From Gemmata massiliana (lineage in GTDB: Bacteria > Planctomycetota > Planctomycetia > Gemmatales > Gemmataceae), in the NCBI RefSeq assembly GCF_901538265.1, contig NZ_LR593886.1, positions 10,003,738 through 10,067,737 on the forward strand: a stretch of 64,000 nt of DNA, in the 5' to 3' direction. The notes under the pieces were generated by a model that was given only the letters and a program-made list of their open reading frames with translations, did no database searches and was not told the origin of the DNA. A program made the position numbers and the translations under genes. Position 1 is the first letter of the stretch. Every line of letters starts with the position of its first letter. This document shows, piece by piece, positions 42,846 through 53,998 of this stretch.

Positions 42846-43364
42846 CTAGTTCGGGCGGTCCGTCGTTCCTTCGGCGGCTTCGGCTCGCGGTCCCTGTTCG
42901 GCGGCGTGCTCGCTCGCGGCGCTCGGGGACTCGGGGGTGGGTTCGGTCCCCTCGTCCGCGTCCCCGTCTGATTCGTCCGCCTCGTCTTCGGCTTCTTCGG
43001 GCGCCGGCTGGCCCCCGGTGAGCCGCTCGTTTTCTTCGCGAATCAGGCGGGCGATTTCGATGCTCTTTTTGACCCCCTCGTCGATCACGAACGTCACGTG
43101 CGGCACGTACCGCGACGTGAGCCGGTCCGCGAGTTTCGTCTGTACGAACCCGGCCGCGCTCTTCAGCCCGTGCATGGTGAGCTGTTGTTCCTTCTCGGTC
43201 CCCATGACCGAGACGAACACTTTGGCGTGCTGGAGGTCGCCCGACACTTCGGCGCGCGTAACAGTAACGTTCTTAACGCGCGGGTCTTTCAGCTCGAACA
43301 AAATGGCGTTGGCCGCGGTTTCGCGGATGACCTCGGACACGCGCGCTATCCGGTGAGATTTCAT
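42846..43364 (-). CDS. rbfA: Ribosome-binding factor A
   Basis: A 172-residue RbfA that helps 16S rRNA maturation and 30S assembly. KH-like fold motifs: RIARVSEVIRETAANAILFE, DPRVKNVTVTRAEVSGDL, AKVFVSVMG and TSRYVPHVTFVIDEGVKKS. The C-terminal third is a long acidic and Ala/Pro-rich extension (EEAEDEADESDGDADEGTEP) absent from shorter RbfA proteins and probably disordered. Start at 43364 matches the family; an upstream Met at 43388 adds eight residues. It follows the DUF503 gene in the translation operon. Confidence 0.9.
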   Translation of the reverse strand: MKSHRIARVSEVIRETAANAILFELKDPRVKNVTVTRAEVSGDLQHAKVFVSVMGTEKEQQLTMHGLKSAAGFVQTKLADRLTSRYVPHVTFVIDEGVKKSIEIARLIREENERLTGGQPAPEEAEDEADESDGDADEGTEPTPESPSAASEHAAEQGPRAEAAEGTTDRPN

Positions 43365-43482
43365 CAGGTTCCAGTGTACAGAGGACAAAGATCAGGACAG
43401 AAACCAAAGCCCATTGAGCGCTCGGATCTCCGACCTGATCTCGCCCTTTGGATCGGGACTAGCCCATTTAATTGAAGCTCCG

Positions 43483-43776
43483 CTAAACGACCTCGCTCCC
43501 GACGGCCATTTCGCCACCGAGGTACTCCGCGACCGGGTGCCCGCGGAGCGCTTCGGTGATCTTCTGGAGTACGCCCTGAACAGTCGCGGTCTCGAACCCG
43601 ACCGCGGCGAAGCCGAGCGTTACCAATTTTACGTCGTCGTGTGTGTCCACTTCCGTCGCGGACACGTTGAAACTATTCCGCATACGATCGAGGACGCTCC
43701 GCACGACCTGCCGCTTGTCTTTCAACGTGCGGCTCTCGCGCACCAGCATCCGGACCGAGAGTGAACCAATAACCAT
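43483..43776 (-). CDS. DUF503 (YlxP-like) protein
   Basis: A 97-residue protein with the DUF503 pattern: MVIGSLSVRMLVRESRTLKD at the start, KRQVVRSVLDRMRNSFNVSA and VSATEVDTHDDVKLVTLGFA in the middle. DUF503 genes are commonly found between infB and rbfA, as here. Unknown biochemical role, linked to ribosome maturation by gene order. A large hairpin separates it from infB. Confidence 0.9.
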   Translation of the reverse strand: MVIGSLSVRMLVRESRTLKDKRQVVRSVLDRMRNSFNVSATEVDTHDDVKLVTLGFAAVGFETATVQGVLQKITEALRGHPVAEYLGGEMAVGSEVV

Positions 43777-43793
43777 GTTCGGAAGCGCGGGTT

Positions 43794-43849
43794 ACGGGTC
43801 GCGGAGCGGGAATCGAACTGTTTGTTTCGTTCCCCGCTCCGCGACCCGT
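43794..43849. terminator. 17-bp hairpin between infB and DUF503
   Basis: Arms 43794-43810 and 43833-43849 pair over 17 bp with a 22-base loop. It lies between the infB stop (43860) and the DUF503 start (43776). No T-tract follows on either strand, so it may be an RNA processing or attenuation site rather than a full terminator. Confidence 0.6.
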
Positions 43850-43859
43850 GTCCTGCACG

Positions 43860-46800
43860 TTAGAGGGTCCGTTGCCGGATCTCGATCTTGAACGCTTCGA
43901 TCACGTCGTCGACCTTGATGTCGTCGAAGCCGGTGATCTTCAGACCGCACTCGAAGCCCTCGCGGACCTCTTTGGCGTCGTCCTTGAACCGCTTGAGCGA
44001 GTCCAACCCGACCACCTTGTCGGCCGGCGGGAAGACCACGATGCCGCCGCGGATGAGGCGGACCCGGGCCGAGCGCTCCAGCACGCCGCTGGTGACGTAG
44101 CACCCGGCGATGGTGCCCACCTTGCCGTGCTTGAACGTCTGCCGGACCACCGCGCGGCCCAGGTGAACCACTTCCTCGATCGGCTTGAGCCGGCCCTCAA
44201 GGGCCGCCTTCACGTCGTCGACGAGGTTGTAGATGATCTGGTACTCGCGGAGGCTGATGCCGCGCCCCTCGGCCAGCTTCAGGGCCGCGTCGTCGGCGGT
44301 CACGTTGAACCCGACGATGAGCGTGTCCTGCGGGCTGGTGAGGGCCAGTTGCACGTCGGACTCGGTGATGGCCCCGATGCCGGCGTGCAGCACGCGGGTG
44401 GTCACCTCCTCGTGCGTCAGCTTCTCCAGCTCCTTGCGGATGGCCTCGACCGACCCGCGCGCCTCGGCCTTCAGGATCACCTTCAGTTCGGTGATCTTGA
44501 GCTTGCTCTTGGCGGCCGAGAGCATCTCCAGGTCCTTGACCGCGGTGAACCGGTTGAGCGCGGCCTCGCGGTCCTTCTTTTCACGGGCCTCGGCGATCTT
44601 GGCCGCGGTGGTCAGCTCCTCGACCACGTAGAACGGGTCGTCGGCGTTGGGCACGCCGCCCAGACCGGTGATGCGCACCGGGGTGCTCGGCCCGGCCTCC
44701 TCGATCGGAACCCCGAGGTCGTTCTGCATCGAGCGGACGCGGCCGTAGTTCGCACCGCACAGCACGATGTCGCCGACCTTGAGCGTGCCCTGTTGGACGA
44801 GCACGGTCGCCATCACGCCCTCGTCCGAGGTCATGTAGGCCTCGAGGCAGGTACCGAACGCCGGGCGGTCCGGGTCGGCCTGGAGGTCGTCGGCGAGGTT
44901 GATTTCCGCTTCGATCAGGATCGCGTTGAGCAGGTCGTCGATGCCCTGGCCGGTGAGGGCCGAGGTCTCGACGAACTGGATGTCGCCGCCCATGTCGTCG
45001 GGGAGCAGTTCCAGGTTGTAGAGCTGCCGCCGGGTGCGGTCGACGTTCGCGTTCGGGGCGTCCACCTTATTGATGGCGACGATGACGCGCACGTCCGCAG
45101 CGCGGGCGTGGGCCACGGCCTCTTCCGTCTGGGGCATCACGCCGTCGGTGGCCGCGACCACGATGACCGCGATGTCCGTGACGTTGGCCCCGCGGGCGCG
45201 CATCTTCGTGAACGCCTCGTGGCCCGGGGTGTCGAGGAACGTGATCGGCCGCTCGATGACCTTTTCGCCGGTCTCCGGGTCCTCGATCTTGTGCGTCACG
45301 GACCACGCGCGGATGACCTGCGTGATGCCGCCGACTTCGCCGGCCACGACGTTCGACCGCCGGATCTTGTCCAGGAGCGACGTCTTGCCGTGGTCGACGT
45401 GGCCCATGATCGTGACGACCGGGGGGCGCGGCCGGAGCTTCTCCGGGTCCACGTTCGTCACCAGCCCCTCGAACTCTTCGATCAGGATCTCTTCGGCGGT
45501 CTTCTGGCGCTTGATGACCAGTTCGATGTTCTTCTCAACGGCGATCAGCGCGGCCGTGTCGAAATCGACCTGCGAGTTGTTGCCGAAGAGCTGGTTCGTT
45601 TCCTTGAGGAGCCGCTTGGACAGCTCGCTGGTCTTCATCCCGATCGCTTCGGACAGGCTGCGCACGGTGATCGGCAGCCCGATCTCGATCTTGCCTTCCT
45701 TGACCGTTACCTGCTGCTGCCCGCGGCGCTTCATCTTGTTGAGCAGCGCCTGGCGCGGGCCGCGGCGCGACCCCCACTGCTGCTCAACCATCTCGACGCC
45801 GCCGGACCCGATCACCACCGACCCGCGGTCCACGCGCGGCCCGCCGGACGAGCGCCCGCGGTCGGCGCCGGTGCGTCCCTTGTGGCGCGAATCGCGCCCG
45901 ATGACGCCGCCCTTCTTCTTTTCCTCTTCCTCTTCCCCCCCACCGTCACCGGGGCGCGGCGGGAAGCCCGGGGCCGCACCGGGGCGCGGCGGACCACCGG
46001 GACGAGCCGGTTCGTTCGGCTTCGAGGGCGCGCCCCCTGGAGCGGCCGCGGGAGTCCGGGTGATTTCGTTCAGCGAGACCCGCTGGCCGCGCGCACTAGC
46101 TTGGCGCAGCCGGTCGATCATTTCCGGCGTGAGTTTGACCGATTGACCCGCCGCACCGGGCGGTTTGGGCGGACCACCCGGACCCGGGCGCCCACCGCCC
46201 GGACCGCGCGGGCCACCTGCGCCACCGGGCGCATTGCCACCCTGACCGGGTCCACCACTACCGGGACCGGGTTGACGCGGACCGGGCGCCCCGGTCACAC
46301 CGGACGGCGACCGTTGGTTCGCTCCGGGCGGCGGCGCGCCGCCCCCGGTTCGCGGAGCTGCGATGTGCTTGGGCGGCGGTGGCGCCGGTGCGCGGCTCAG
46401 CACCGAGGGGCGCGAGGGCTGACCCATATTCGACGGAATAATGTTCTTCGGCGGTCCCGGCGGCGGAGCGGGCGGAGCTTGCACCGTCGGCGCCGGCTTC
46501 GGAGCCGCGGTGGGTGCGGCCGGAGCCGCCGATGCCGTAACAGTTGGGGTCGCGGGTGCCGCCGGTTTCGACTCGACGGCGGTAGGCGTGACGACCGGTT
46601 TCGGGGCCGCGGGCGCGGCAGGAACTGCCGGAGTTGGCGCCGCCGGCGGAGTTTCAGCGACAACAGGCGGAGGCGCGACCGGCGTCGGCTTCGCTTCAGC
46701 GACGGGTGCGGCAGCGGCCGGAGCCACGGGCACCGCCGGAGTCGGTGCCACCGGCGCGTTGGACCGCGGCGGGGTCAGGGTCGTCGGGCGCCCACCCAAG

Positions 46801-47366
46801 TTCAGGTTCCGCATGCCGCCCGAACCGAGCGAAGGAATAACGTTCTTCGGCGGCGCGGGCGGGGCAACCGGGGTCGCGGGCGCGACCGGCTTCACCGGGG
46901 CCTCAGCCACCACAACGGGCGCGGGCGGCGCAACGGGTTCGTGCGCCGGGGCCGGCGGCGGAGACACGGCCGCGGGCGCGGAAACAACGGGCGGGGGCGC
47001 TGCCGGCTGAGCGACAACGGGGGCGACGGGTTCGGCGGGCTTCGCTGCCGGCTTCGGGAGCGGTTTCGGGATGGTTTGAATGGGTTGTTTTGCGATTGAG
47101 GGAATGACGTTCTTCGGCGGAACGCCGGGCGCGGGTGCGGGGGGGTGACCGGGTCCGGCCTTCGGACCCTTCTTGGTGCGTTCCTTCAGCGCGTCGGCCT
47201 GTTCCGGTAACAAGCCGCTCAACTGATTGGTGATGTCGGCGTATCCGAGTTCCTTGCAATAGTCGAGGAGCAGTTTGCTCTCGACGTTCAGCTCCTTAGC
47301 CAGGGTAAAGACCCGGACCTTCTTTTCCTTGGCGTCCTTCGTGTCTTTCGACGTCGTATTCGACAA
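43860..47366 (-). CDS. infB: Translation initiation factor IF-2
   Basis: A 1168-residue IF-2, which brings initiator tRNA to the ribosome with GTP. The start is TTG at 47366 with AGAGGAG upstream; the frame extends further but loses this site. Order: IF2-N domain (1-60), very long Pro/Ala-rich linker (65-420) with PPKNVIPS-type motifs at about 83, 172 and 305, then IF2 N2 region, GTPase domain with GHVDHGKT (655-662), DTPGHEAF and NKVDAPN, and domains II-IV. The linker is unusually long but planctomycete IF-2 proteins vary here. Confidence 0.95.
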   Translation of the reverse strand: MSNTTSKDTKDAKEKKVRVFTLAKELNVESKLLLDYCKELGYADITNQLSGLLPEQADALKERTKKGPKAGPGHPPAPAPGVPPKNVIPSIAKQPIQTIPKPLPKPAAKPAEPVAPVVAQPAAPPPVVSAPAAVSPPPAPAHEPVAPPAPVVVAEAPVKPVAPATPVAPPAPPKNVIPSLGSGGMRNLNLGGRPTTLTPPRSNAPVAPTPAVPVAPAAAAPVAEAKPTPVAPPPVVAETPPAAPTPAVPAAPAAPKPVVTPTAVESKPAAPATPTVTASAAPAAPTAAPKPAPTVQAPPAPPPGPPKNIIPSNMGQPSRPSVLSRAPAPPPPKHIAAPRTGGGAPPPGANQRSPSGVTGAPGPRQPGPGSGGPGQGGNAPGGAGGPRGPGGGRPGPGGPPKPPGAAGQSVKLTPEMIDRLRQASARGQRVSLNEITRTPAAAPGGAPSKPNEPARPGGPPRPGAAPGFPPRPGDGGGEEEEEKKKGGVIGRDSRHKGRTGADRGRSSGGPRVDRGSVVIGSGGVEMVEQQWGSRRGPRQALLNKMKRRGQQQVTVKEGKIEIGLPITVRSLSEAIGMKTSELSKRLLKETNQLFGNNSQVDFDTAALIAVEKNIELVIKRQKTAEEILIEEFEGLVTNVDPEKLRPRPPVVTIMGHVDHGKTSLLDKIRRSNVVAGEVGGITQVIRAWSVTHKIEDPETGEKVIERPITFLDTPGHEAFTKMRARGANVTDIAVIVVAATDGVMPQTEEAVAHARAADVRVIVAINKVDAPNANVDRTRRQLYNLELLPDDMGGDIQFVETSALTGQGIDDLLNAILIEAEINLADDLQADPDRPAFGTCLEAYMTSDEGVMATVLVQQGTLKVGDIVLCGANYGRVRSMQNDLGVPIEEAGPSTPVRITGLGGVPNADDPFYVVEELTTAAKIAEAREKKDREAALNRFTAVKDLEMLSAAKSKLKITELKVILKAEARGSVEAIRKELEKLTHEEVTTRVLHAGIGAITESDVQLALTSPQDTLIVGFNVTADDAALKLAEGRGISLREYQIIYNLVDDVKAALEGRLKPIEEVVHLGRAVVRQTFKHGKVGTIAGCYVTSGVLERSARVRLIRGGIVVFPPADKVVGLDSLKRFKDDAKEVREGFECGLKITGFDDIKVDDVIEAFKIEIRQRTL

Positions 47367-47609
47367 GCGGAACTCCTCTGGGGGTGCTCCGAACAACCCC
47401 CGAACCGGCCCGCATACAGCGGGCATGCCGGATCGACCGATCGCGCCCCGAACGAGTTATATTCTAATCACACCGCGTCCGCTGAAAAGGGGACTCTGGG
47501 TAGGAGCGCGGAATGTGGAAAAAGGACGCGACAACGGGAGAGCCCGGCACCGGGCCGTTGGCTCCCGAATCGCGCCCGCGGTCCACAGGCCCGCGCCGTT
47601 ACTCGTTAC

Positions 47610-49076
47610 TCATTCGGCCGGCTTCTCCGCGTCGGAAGGCGCGGGCGCCGGGGTCTCGGTCTCCTCACTGGAATTAGAGACGATCGCAGGCTCTTCGGGT
47701 TCGGAGACTTCGGAAGTTTCCCCAACATCAGAACTCGCGAGGCCCTCGGCCCCTTCCGCGACTTCTCCGGTTTCCGCGGCGGCACCCTCCGCGCCATCGC
47801 CGCCCTCGGCCGCCTGTGCTTCCGCATCGGCCTGAGCCTGTTCCGCGTCGACCCGGGCCTGCTCTTCGGCCTGGCGCCGCTCGTCCTCGACGCTCTGCTC
47901 CATCACGTCCGCGTACTCCTCCGCGTACATGACGACCTCGTCGGCCTGGTCCTCGGGGAGCCCCGAGAACTCGGCGAGCCCGGCCGCGTCGATGCAGGTG
48001 ATGTCGTTGTAAGAGAGGAACCCTTCTTCGATGAGCACGTTCGTGAGTTCGAGCGAGGCGTTCGGGAGCTGCCCGAACCAGCGCTCGGCGCGCTCCAGCG
48101 ATTCCGCCAGTTCGTCGTGCGTCATGATCTCGATGTCCCAGCCCACGAGCTTGGACGCGAGCCGCACGTTCTGCCCGCGGCGCCCGATGGCGAGCGACAG
48201 TTGGTCGTCGGTCACGAGCACGATGGCCCGGCCGAGGCGCGGGTAGGTGAACACGTCCGAGATCTGCGCCGGCTGGAGCGCGTTGGGGATGAGCACCTGG
48301 AGCGCGTCGTTCCAGCGCACGATGTCGATGCGCTCGCCGTTCAGCTCCTCGATCACGTTCTTGATGCGGCTCCCGCGGACCCCGACGCACGCGCCGACCG
48401 CGTCTACTTTCATGTCGATCGAGGTGACCGCCACCTTGGACCGGTACCCGGCTTCGCGTGCGACCGCGCGGATGTCGATGATGCGCTCGTCGATCTCGGG
48501 GATCTCTTCCTCGAAGAGCGCCTTCACGAACTCCGGGTGCGCGCGGGACAGCACGATCTTCACGCGGTTGCCCTGCTTGCGCACTTCCATGACGATCGCC
48601 TTGACGCGCTCGCCGACGTGGTGCGTTTCGCCCGGGATCTGTTCGCTCCGCGGCAGCAGCGCCTCGCTCTTACCCAACGAGACAATGGCAGTACCGGCGT
48701 CCACGCGGGTCACGGTGCCGACGAGCAGTTCGTACTTCTTGCCGGTGAACTCGTTGTACACCGTGTCCGATTCGGCCTCGCGGATCTTCTGAATGATCAT
48801 CTGCTTGGCCGACTGCGCCGCGATGCGCCCGAGCGTGATCGGATCGAGTTCTTGATCCCCGTACTTGGCGACGATGTGACCGGTCGCCTCGTCGATGCTG
48901 ACGAACACACCCTCTTCCACCTGGAAGTGCCGTTCGGCGGCCACCTGGATCGCGGACGCGATGCCCTTGAAGATCACGTCCTTGGCGATTTTCCGCTCTT
49001 CGTGGAGCTTGTCGACGAGCTCGAGGATCTTGGCCCCCGTGTTGTCGATCTTCTCTTTTTCTTTCTTGATCGCCAT
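47610..49076 (-). CDS. nusA: Transcription termination/antitermination factor NusA
   Basis: A 488-residue NusA. N-terminal domain binds RNA polymerase (about 1-125), followed by S1 (GTVTRVDAGTAIVSLG, about 115-185) and two KH domains (GVRGSRIKNVIEELNGERID; AIGRRGQNVRLASKLVGWDI). A C-terminal helix-hairpin segment (GFLSYNDITCIDAAGLAEFS) and a strongly acidic Ala/Glu-rich tail close it. Start 49076 has GAGGG eight bases upstream; an ATG two codons earlier is too close to that site. No rimP-like gene was found upstream. The interval 49077-49450 holds no other gene and should contain the operon promoter. Confidence 0.95.
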   Translation of the reverse strand: MAIKKEKEKIDNTGAKILELVDKLHEERKIAKDVIFKGIASAIQVAAERHFQVEEGVFVSIDEATGHIVAKYGDQELDPITLGRIAAQSAKQMIIQKIREAESDTVYNEFTGKKYELLVGTVTRVDAGTAIVSLGKSEALLPRSEQIPGETHHVGERVKAIVMEVRKQGNRVKIVLSRAHPEFVKALFEEEIPEIDERIIDIRAVAREAGYRSKVAVTSIDMKVDAVGACVGVRGSRIKNVIEELNGERIDIVRWNDALQVLIPNALQPAQISDVFTYPRLGRAIVLVTDDQLSLAIGRRGQNVRLASKLVGWDIEIMTHDELAESLERAERWFGQLPNASLELTNVLIEEGFLSYNDITCIDAAGLAEFSGLPEDQADEVVMYAEEYADVMEQSVEDERRQAEEQARVDAEQAQADAEAQAAEGGDGAEGAAAETGEVAEGAEGLASSDVGETSEVSEPEEPAIVSNSSEETETPAPAPSDAEKPAE

Positions 49077-49450
49077 GCTCATGGCCCTCGGCGGGGTGCC
49101 GGCGAAAAAACGCCGACACCGGCTGGGATTACGCTCCACGCCGCGGTTGTCGGGTGCGGCCCGGGCGGTCGAATGTGACCGAAGGGACCGACGCCCGACA
49201 CCCCGACGCGGGCGGCCCGAAGCCGGTGCATCGTTGGTGTGGTTGTCACCCGTATTGTTGCGCCCACTGAGCGCGGAAGCAAGAGGGGCAGTTGAGAAAA
49301 AATATCAGAAGAACTGAGCTGCACTTTGGTAAATGACTCGTATGCACCGGTTAGTGAGAATCGGCGCCCGTTAAACCCGGAACTCCCCGCACGGCTCGCC
49401 GTTTGCACAACGCGATCATGCGAGCCCCAGTTTCTGGAACGGGACCAGTT

Positions 49451-49939
49451 ATGATCGTTGTTCTAATGGGTGTATCGGGTTCGGGTAAATCGACTATCGG
49501 CAAGATCCTCGCCGAGCAGCTCGGCTGGACTTTCGTTGAAGCCGACGATTACCACCCGCCCGCGAACGTCGAAAAGATGCGCCGCGGGCAGCCTCTTACG
49601 GACGAAGACCGGCGCCCGTGGCTCCACGAACTCCGCGACCGGATTGACACTGCTTGCGCGCGAGGTGAAAACGTCGTTCTGGCCTGTTCCGCGTTGAAGC
49701 ATGCGTACCAGGACTACCTGGAGCGGAACGAACCAGCGTGTGTGCAGTACGTGTACCTCCACGGTTCGGAAGAACTCATCCGCCAGCGCCTCGCGGCCCG
49801 CAAGGGCCACTTCATGAACCCGAAGTTGCTCCACAGCCAGTTCGAGACGCTGGAGCCACCCGCGGACGCGATTCGCGTCGACATCGCCCCCGCGCCCGAA
49901 GTAATCGCGGCGGAAGTGAAGAAGAAACTCGGTTTGTGA
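49451..49939 (+). CDS. gntK: Gluconokinase
   Basis: A 162-residue P-loop kinase of the GntK family, phosphorylating D-gluconate to 6-phosphogluconate. Motifs: VLMGVSGSGKSTIGK (Walker A, about 4-18), VEADDYHPPANVEKMRRGQP (substrate-binding, about 29-48), PLTDEDRRPWL and LACSALKHAYQDYLR-like. Start at 49451 fits; an upstream extension to 49403 is unlikely. It diverges from nusA across about 375 bases. Confidence 0.9.
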   Translation: MIVVLMGVSGSGKSTIGKILAEQLGWTFVEADDYHPPANVEKMRRGQPLTDEDRRPWLHELRDRIDTACARGENVVLACSALKHAYQDYLERNEPACVQYVYLHGSEELIRQRLAARKGHFMNPKLLHSQFETLEPPADAIRVDIAPAPEVIAAEVKKKLGL

Positions 49940-50101
49940 TAAATAGCTGTTCGCGGGCGCCGCGTGACTGCGCGCGACGGGCCGTGTAAGATGCTGCGGG
50001 ACTCAAATTCGGTGGCATTCGGTTAGTTCAACTGAGGTTTTGCCTCGTCGCCCGGCCCACCACACTCGGCCGCGCGAAACCGGTGAGGTACAAGGGCAGG
50101 T

Positions 50102-53100
50102 ATGGCCAAGGAACTCGACCGCGGCGTGCTCACCGGGATCTGGCTCCTCGCCGCCCTCGTCGTTATCAACGCCGGCGTCTCCTACTGGAACACGCGCAAG
50201 GTCCACGATGACGCGCGTCAGGTCGCCCACACGCAGGAGGTGCTGACCGCCCTCGGCGCCGTCCGCGCCAGCGCGTGCGACATCGAAGCCGCCCAGCGCA
50301 CCTTCATTCTGACCGGTGCGGACCGGGACCGTGCGGCGTTTCAGAACGCCGAGGGCCAAACCCGAGCGAAACTCACTCGGCTCACCGAACTCACCGCCGA
50401 CAACCCCGACCAACAGGCCCGGATCGCGGCCCTCGGCGCCCACGTCGATCGGGCCGTCGATCGGCTCAGCGCGACGGTGGCCGTGCGCGACGCGCGCGGC
50501 CTTGAAGCCGCCAGGGAGATCGTCGCGCAGGGCGAAAGCCGCCAACTACTAGACGACGCGGATCGCACCGCCAACGAGATCGAAACCGCCGAGCAAACGC
50601 TCCTCCGTGAACGGGCGATCGAAACCGAGCGGGCGTACCTTCACGCGCGCCTGTTCGGTGCCGCGTCCGCGGTATTCGGGCTGACCGCGGTGGGCATGTT
50701 CGTTTGGTTGCTCCGGCACGGCACTCGGGCGCGCGAGGCCGCAGCCGCAAAAGTGTGGGAGCAGCGTGAGTGGTTGCGCACCACGCTCGCGAGCATCGGG
50801 GACGCTGTCATCGCGACCGATCCCGCGGGGAACATCACGTTCCTCAATTCGGTCGCCGAGACGCTCACCGACTGGCACAACGGCACGGCGGTCGGGCGCC
50901 CGCTCACCGAAGTGTTCCGGATCGTCAACGAATCGACCCGCGTGCCGGTCGAGAATCCGGCGCTCCGGGCGCTCAAGTCCGGCACGATCGTCGGGCTCGC
51001 GAACCACACGATCCTGATCGCGAAAGACGGAACCGAGTACCCGATCGACGATTCCGCCGCCCCGATCCGGACCCCCGACGGGCGCGTGGTCGGGGCCGTT
51101 CTCGTGTTCCGCGACATTACCGAGCGGAAGCGCGAAGAGGGCGAGCGCGAGCGCCTCGCCGAAACGCTCCGGCTCGCCGTGGCCGCCGCGGACCTCGGGA
51201 CGTGGGACTGGGAGCCCAAAACCGACCGGGTCACCCTCTCCGAGCGCACGATCGAGATTATCGGTGCGGCCCCGGGGCCGAACCACACCCGGGAGTGGAT
51301 GCGAAGGGTGATTCACCCCGACCATCGGGACCGGGCACGAAATGAGGCCGCGCGCGCCGTATCCACTCGGGCCGATTACGACATCGAGTACCCGCTCGAG
51401 CGCGACGCCTCGGTCTGGATTTCGGCCCGCGGGCGCGGCGTATACGACGAGTCCGGGGAGCTGGTCCGGATGCTCGGCGTGGTCCAGGACATCACCACCC
51501 AGAAGAACACCGAATCGGCACTGCGCGAGAGCGCGAACCAGCAGCAGTTCCTGGCGGAACTGGCCACGACGACGCAATCGATACCCGGGGCCAGCGAGGT
51601 GATGGCCGCCACCGCCCGGCTCCTGGCCGAATACTTGAACGCCGACCGTTGCGCCTACGCGGAAGTGGCCGACGAATCGGTGTTCGTCGTGACGGGCGAT
51701 TACACACGGGGCGTACCGAGTATGGTCGGGCGCTGGCCGGTCGCGGCCTTCGGCTCCGAGTGCGTGCGCCAGATGCTCGCGAACGAAGCCTACGTCGTTC
51801 ACGACACGCACACCGACCCGCGGATCGGGATCGCCGACCTGCCCGCATACGAGGCCGCCGCGATTCGCTCTGTGATCTGCGTACCACTTCACAAGGTCGG
51901 GCAATTCACGGCGGCGATGGCCGTACACCAGAAAACCCCGCGGCGCTGGACGCCCGCGGAAATTCAGCTCGTCACGACCGTGGTCGGCCGGTGCTGGGAA
52001 GCCCTCGAACGCGCGCGAGCGGCCGAAGCCGAGCAGCGGCTCCACGCGGAAATTCTCGCCGAGCGGGGGCAGTTGGCCGAAGTGTTCCAGCACTCGCTCT
52101 CGTTCATGGCCGTTCTGCGCGGGCCGGCCCTCGTGTTCGAGCGCGTCAACGACCGTTTTTCCGAACTGGTCGGCAACCGGGACGTGATCGGCCAGGCGGT
52201 CCGCGAGGCCGTGCCCGAAGTCGAGGGGCAGGGGTTCTTCGAGATCCTGGATCGCACGTACCGAACCGGAGAAACGTATGTCGCGACGGACGCGCGGGTC
52301 ATGCTCCGAACCAAGGACGGGGAGCTAGAAGAACGAATTCTGGAGTTTGTTTACCAGGCGATGCGCGACGCGACCGGCGCGATATCCGGCATCCTCGTCC
52401 AGGGCATCGACCTGACCGACCACAAGCGCGCGGAGGCCGAACTCGCTCGCGTAACGGCCGCGTCCGAGCGGCGCCGGCGCCTTTACGAGACAGCGCTGTC
52501 GAACACCCCGGACCTGATATACGTGTTCGATTTGGAGCACCGGTTCACCTACGCCAACGAAGCCCTGCTCGCGATGTGGGGCAAAACCTGGGACGAGGCA
52601 ATCGGGCTCACCTGCTCGCAACTCGGGTACGAGCCGTGGCATGCGGCCATGCACGACCAGGAAATCGAGCAAGTGGCGACCACGAAGCGCCCGATCCGCG
52701 GGGAAGTGCCGTTCACAGGAACGAACGGGCGCCGGATCTACGACTACATCTTCGCTCCCGTTTTCGGCGCGCAGGGCGAGATCGAAGCGGTCGCCGGCAC
52801 CACACGCGACGTGACCGACCGGCAAGCAATGGAGCAGGAATTACGGGAGGCCGACAAGCGCAAGGACGAGTTCATCGCGCTCCTGGCGCACGAACTGCGT
52901 AACCCGCTAGCCCCGATCCGCAACGGACTGCAAGTCCTGCGCTTGGCAGGAAACGACGCGACCGCCCTGGAGCGCACCCGCGTCATGATGGACCGGCAGC
53001 TCTCGCACATGGTGCGCCTAGTCGACGACCTGCTCGATGCGTCCCGGATCGGCCGCAACAAACTGGAACTGCGACTCGCGCGCGTGTCCCTGTCCGAAGT

Positions 53101-53965
53101 GCTCGCAAGTGCGATCGAAACGGCGCGCCCGCTCATCGATAGCACGGGACACACACTCAATGTCTCGCTCCCGACGGAACTCGTTCCCCTTGATGCCGAT
53201 TTAACGCGCCTCGCCCAAGTCTTCAGTAACCTGCTGACGAACAGCGCCAAATACACGCCGCGTGGTGGGCAGATTACCGTGTCGGCCGAGTGCAACGGCG
53301 GGGAAGTTGTTGTGGCGGTCCGGGACACGGGAATCGGTATTCCCGCCCGGTCGCTCCCCAGCGTCTTCGACATGTTCTCTCAAGTGGATCGATCGATCGA
53401 GCGCAGCACGGGCGGCCTCGGCATCGGTCTGGCACTGGTCAAAGGTCTCGTCGAGATGCACGGCGGCACGGTGACGGCTGCGAGCGAGGGACCGGGGAAG
53501 GGGAGTACGTTCGCCGTTCGATTACCGGTCCCGGCGGACCAATCAGAACCGCTCCCAGAACCGCACGCAAATGCTCCGGTCCCGGTCAAGCACCGGCGGC
53601 GCGTGCTTGTTGTGGACGACAACCGCGACGGGGCCGAGTCGATGGCTGAGATGCTCGGATTGTTGGGAGACGAAGTACAAACTGCGCACGACGGTTTGGA
53701 AGCCGTGACCGCGGCCGAAGAGTTCCGGCCCGAACTGATTCTCATGGATATGGGGATGCCGAAGCTCAACGGGCTCGACGCGACCCGGCGCATCCGCTCG
53801 CACTCGTGGGGGCGAGAGATGATTATCATCGCGCTCACTGGTTGGGGGCAAGAGAACGACCGGGAACGGTCGCGCGAGGCAGGATGTGACGGGCACTTGG
53901 TGAAACCGATGAACTTTTCCGAACTCGATAAACTGCTGAACACACTGGGTGCGAAGCAGAAATAA
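50102..53965 (+). CDS. Hybrid sensor histidine kinase/response regulator with PAS and GAF domains
   Basis: A 1287-residue membrane kinase. N-terminal span (about 9-27), an extracytoplasmic CHASE3-like region (28-185), second span (about 189-208), two PAS domains (about 225-475), a GAF domain (about 490-650), two more PAS domains (655-905), HisKA with phospho-His 930 ([13 protein letters not shown]), an HATPase domain and a C-terminal receiver with phospho-Asp 1216 ([12 protein letters not shown]). The many PAS/GAF units imply small-molecule or redox sensing. No operon partner is seen; the next gene faces the other way. Confidence 0.9.
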   Translation: MAKELDRGVLTGIWLLAALVVINAGVSYWNTRKVHDDARQVAHTQEVLTALGAVRASACDIEAAQRTFILTGADRDRAAFQNAEGQTRAKLTRLTELTADNPDQQARIAALGAHVDRAVDRLSATVAVRDARGLEAAREIVAQGESRQLLDDADRTANEIETAEQTLLRERAIETERAYLHARLFGAASAVFGLTAVGMFVWLLRHGTRAREAAAAKVWEQREWLRTTLASIGDAVIATDPAGNITFLNSVAETLTDWHNGTAVGRPLTEVFRIVNESTRVPVENPALRALKSGTIVGLANHTILIAKDGTEYPIDDSAAPIRTPDGRVVGAVLVFRDITERKREEGERERLAETLRLAVAAADLGTWDWEPKTDRVTLSERTIEIIGAAPGPNHTREWMRRVIHPDHRDRARNEAARAVSTRADYDIEYPLERDASVWISARGRGVYDESGELVRMLGVVQDITTQKNTESALRESANQQQFLAELATTTQSIPGASEVMAATARLLAEYLNADRCAYAEVADESVFVVTGDYTRGVPSMVGRWPVAAFGSECVRQMLANEAYVVHDTHTDPRIGIADLPAYEAAAIRSVICVPLHKVGQFTAAMAVHQKTPRRWTPAEIQLVTTVVGRCWEALERARAAEAEQRLHAEILAERGQLAEVFQHSLSFMAVLRGPALVFERVNDRFSELVGNRDVIGQAVREAVPEVEGQGFFEILDRTYRTGETYVATDARVMLRTKDGELEERILEFVYQAMRDATGAISGILVQGIDLTDHKRAEAELARVTAASERRRRLYETALSNTPDLIYVFDLEHRFTYANEALLAMWGKTWDEAIGLTCSQLGYEPWHAAMHDQEIEQVATTKRPIRGEVPFTGTNGRRIYDYIFAPVFGAQGEIEAVAGTTRDVTDRQAMEQELREADKRKDEFIALLAHELRNPLAPIRNGLQVLRLAGNDATALERTRVMMDRQLSHMVRLVDDLLDASRIGRNKLELRLARVSLSEVLASAIETARPLIDSTGHTLNVSLPTELVPLDADLTRLAQVFSNLLTNSAKYTPRGGQITVSAECNGGEVVVAVRDTGIGIPARSLPSVFDMFSQVDRSIERSTGGLGIGLALVKGLVEMHGGTVTAASEGPGKGSTFAVRLPVPADQSEPLPEPHANAPVPVKHRRRVLVVDDNRDGAESMAEMLGLLGDEVQTAHDGLEAVTAAEEFRPELILMDMGMPKLNGLDATRRIRSHSWGREMIIIALTGWGQENDRERSREAGCDGHLVKPMNFSELDKLLNTLGAKQK

Positions 53966-53967
53966 AA

Positions 53968-53993
53968 TCGCTCGCGCTATCTGGCGCGAGCGA
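53968..53993 (-). terminator. Bidirectional terminator between hybrid kinase and DksA-like genes
   Basis: 10-bp stem TCGCTCGCGC/GCGCGAGCGA with a 6-base loop; on the minus strand TTTTATTTC follows, serving the DksA-like gene. It begins 2 bases after the kinase stop. Confidence 0.8.
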
Positions 53994-53998
53994 CGAGA

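Noticed and set aside
43800-43850. tRNA-like segment (GTTCGATTCCC on the minus strand)
   Set aside because: Part of the 17-bp hairpin; no D-arm or anticodon arm could be folded.
43848-47099. Very long plus-strand reading frame (over 1000 codons) opposite infB
   Set aside because: Composition is Arg/Asp/His-rich low complexity caused by the GC-rich antisense of infB; no ribosome-binding site or family motif.
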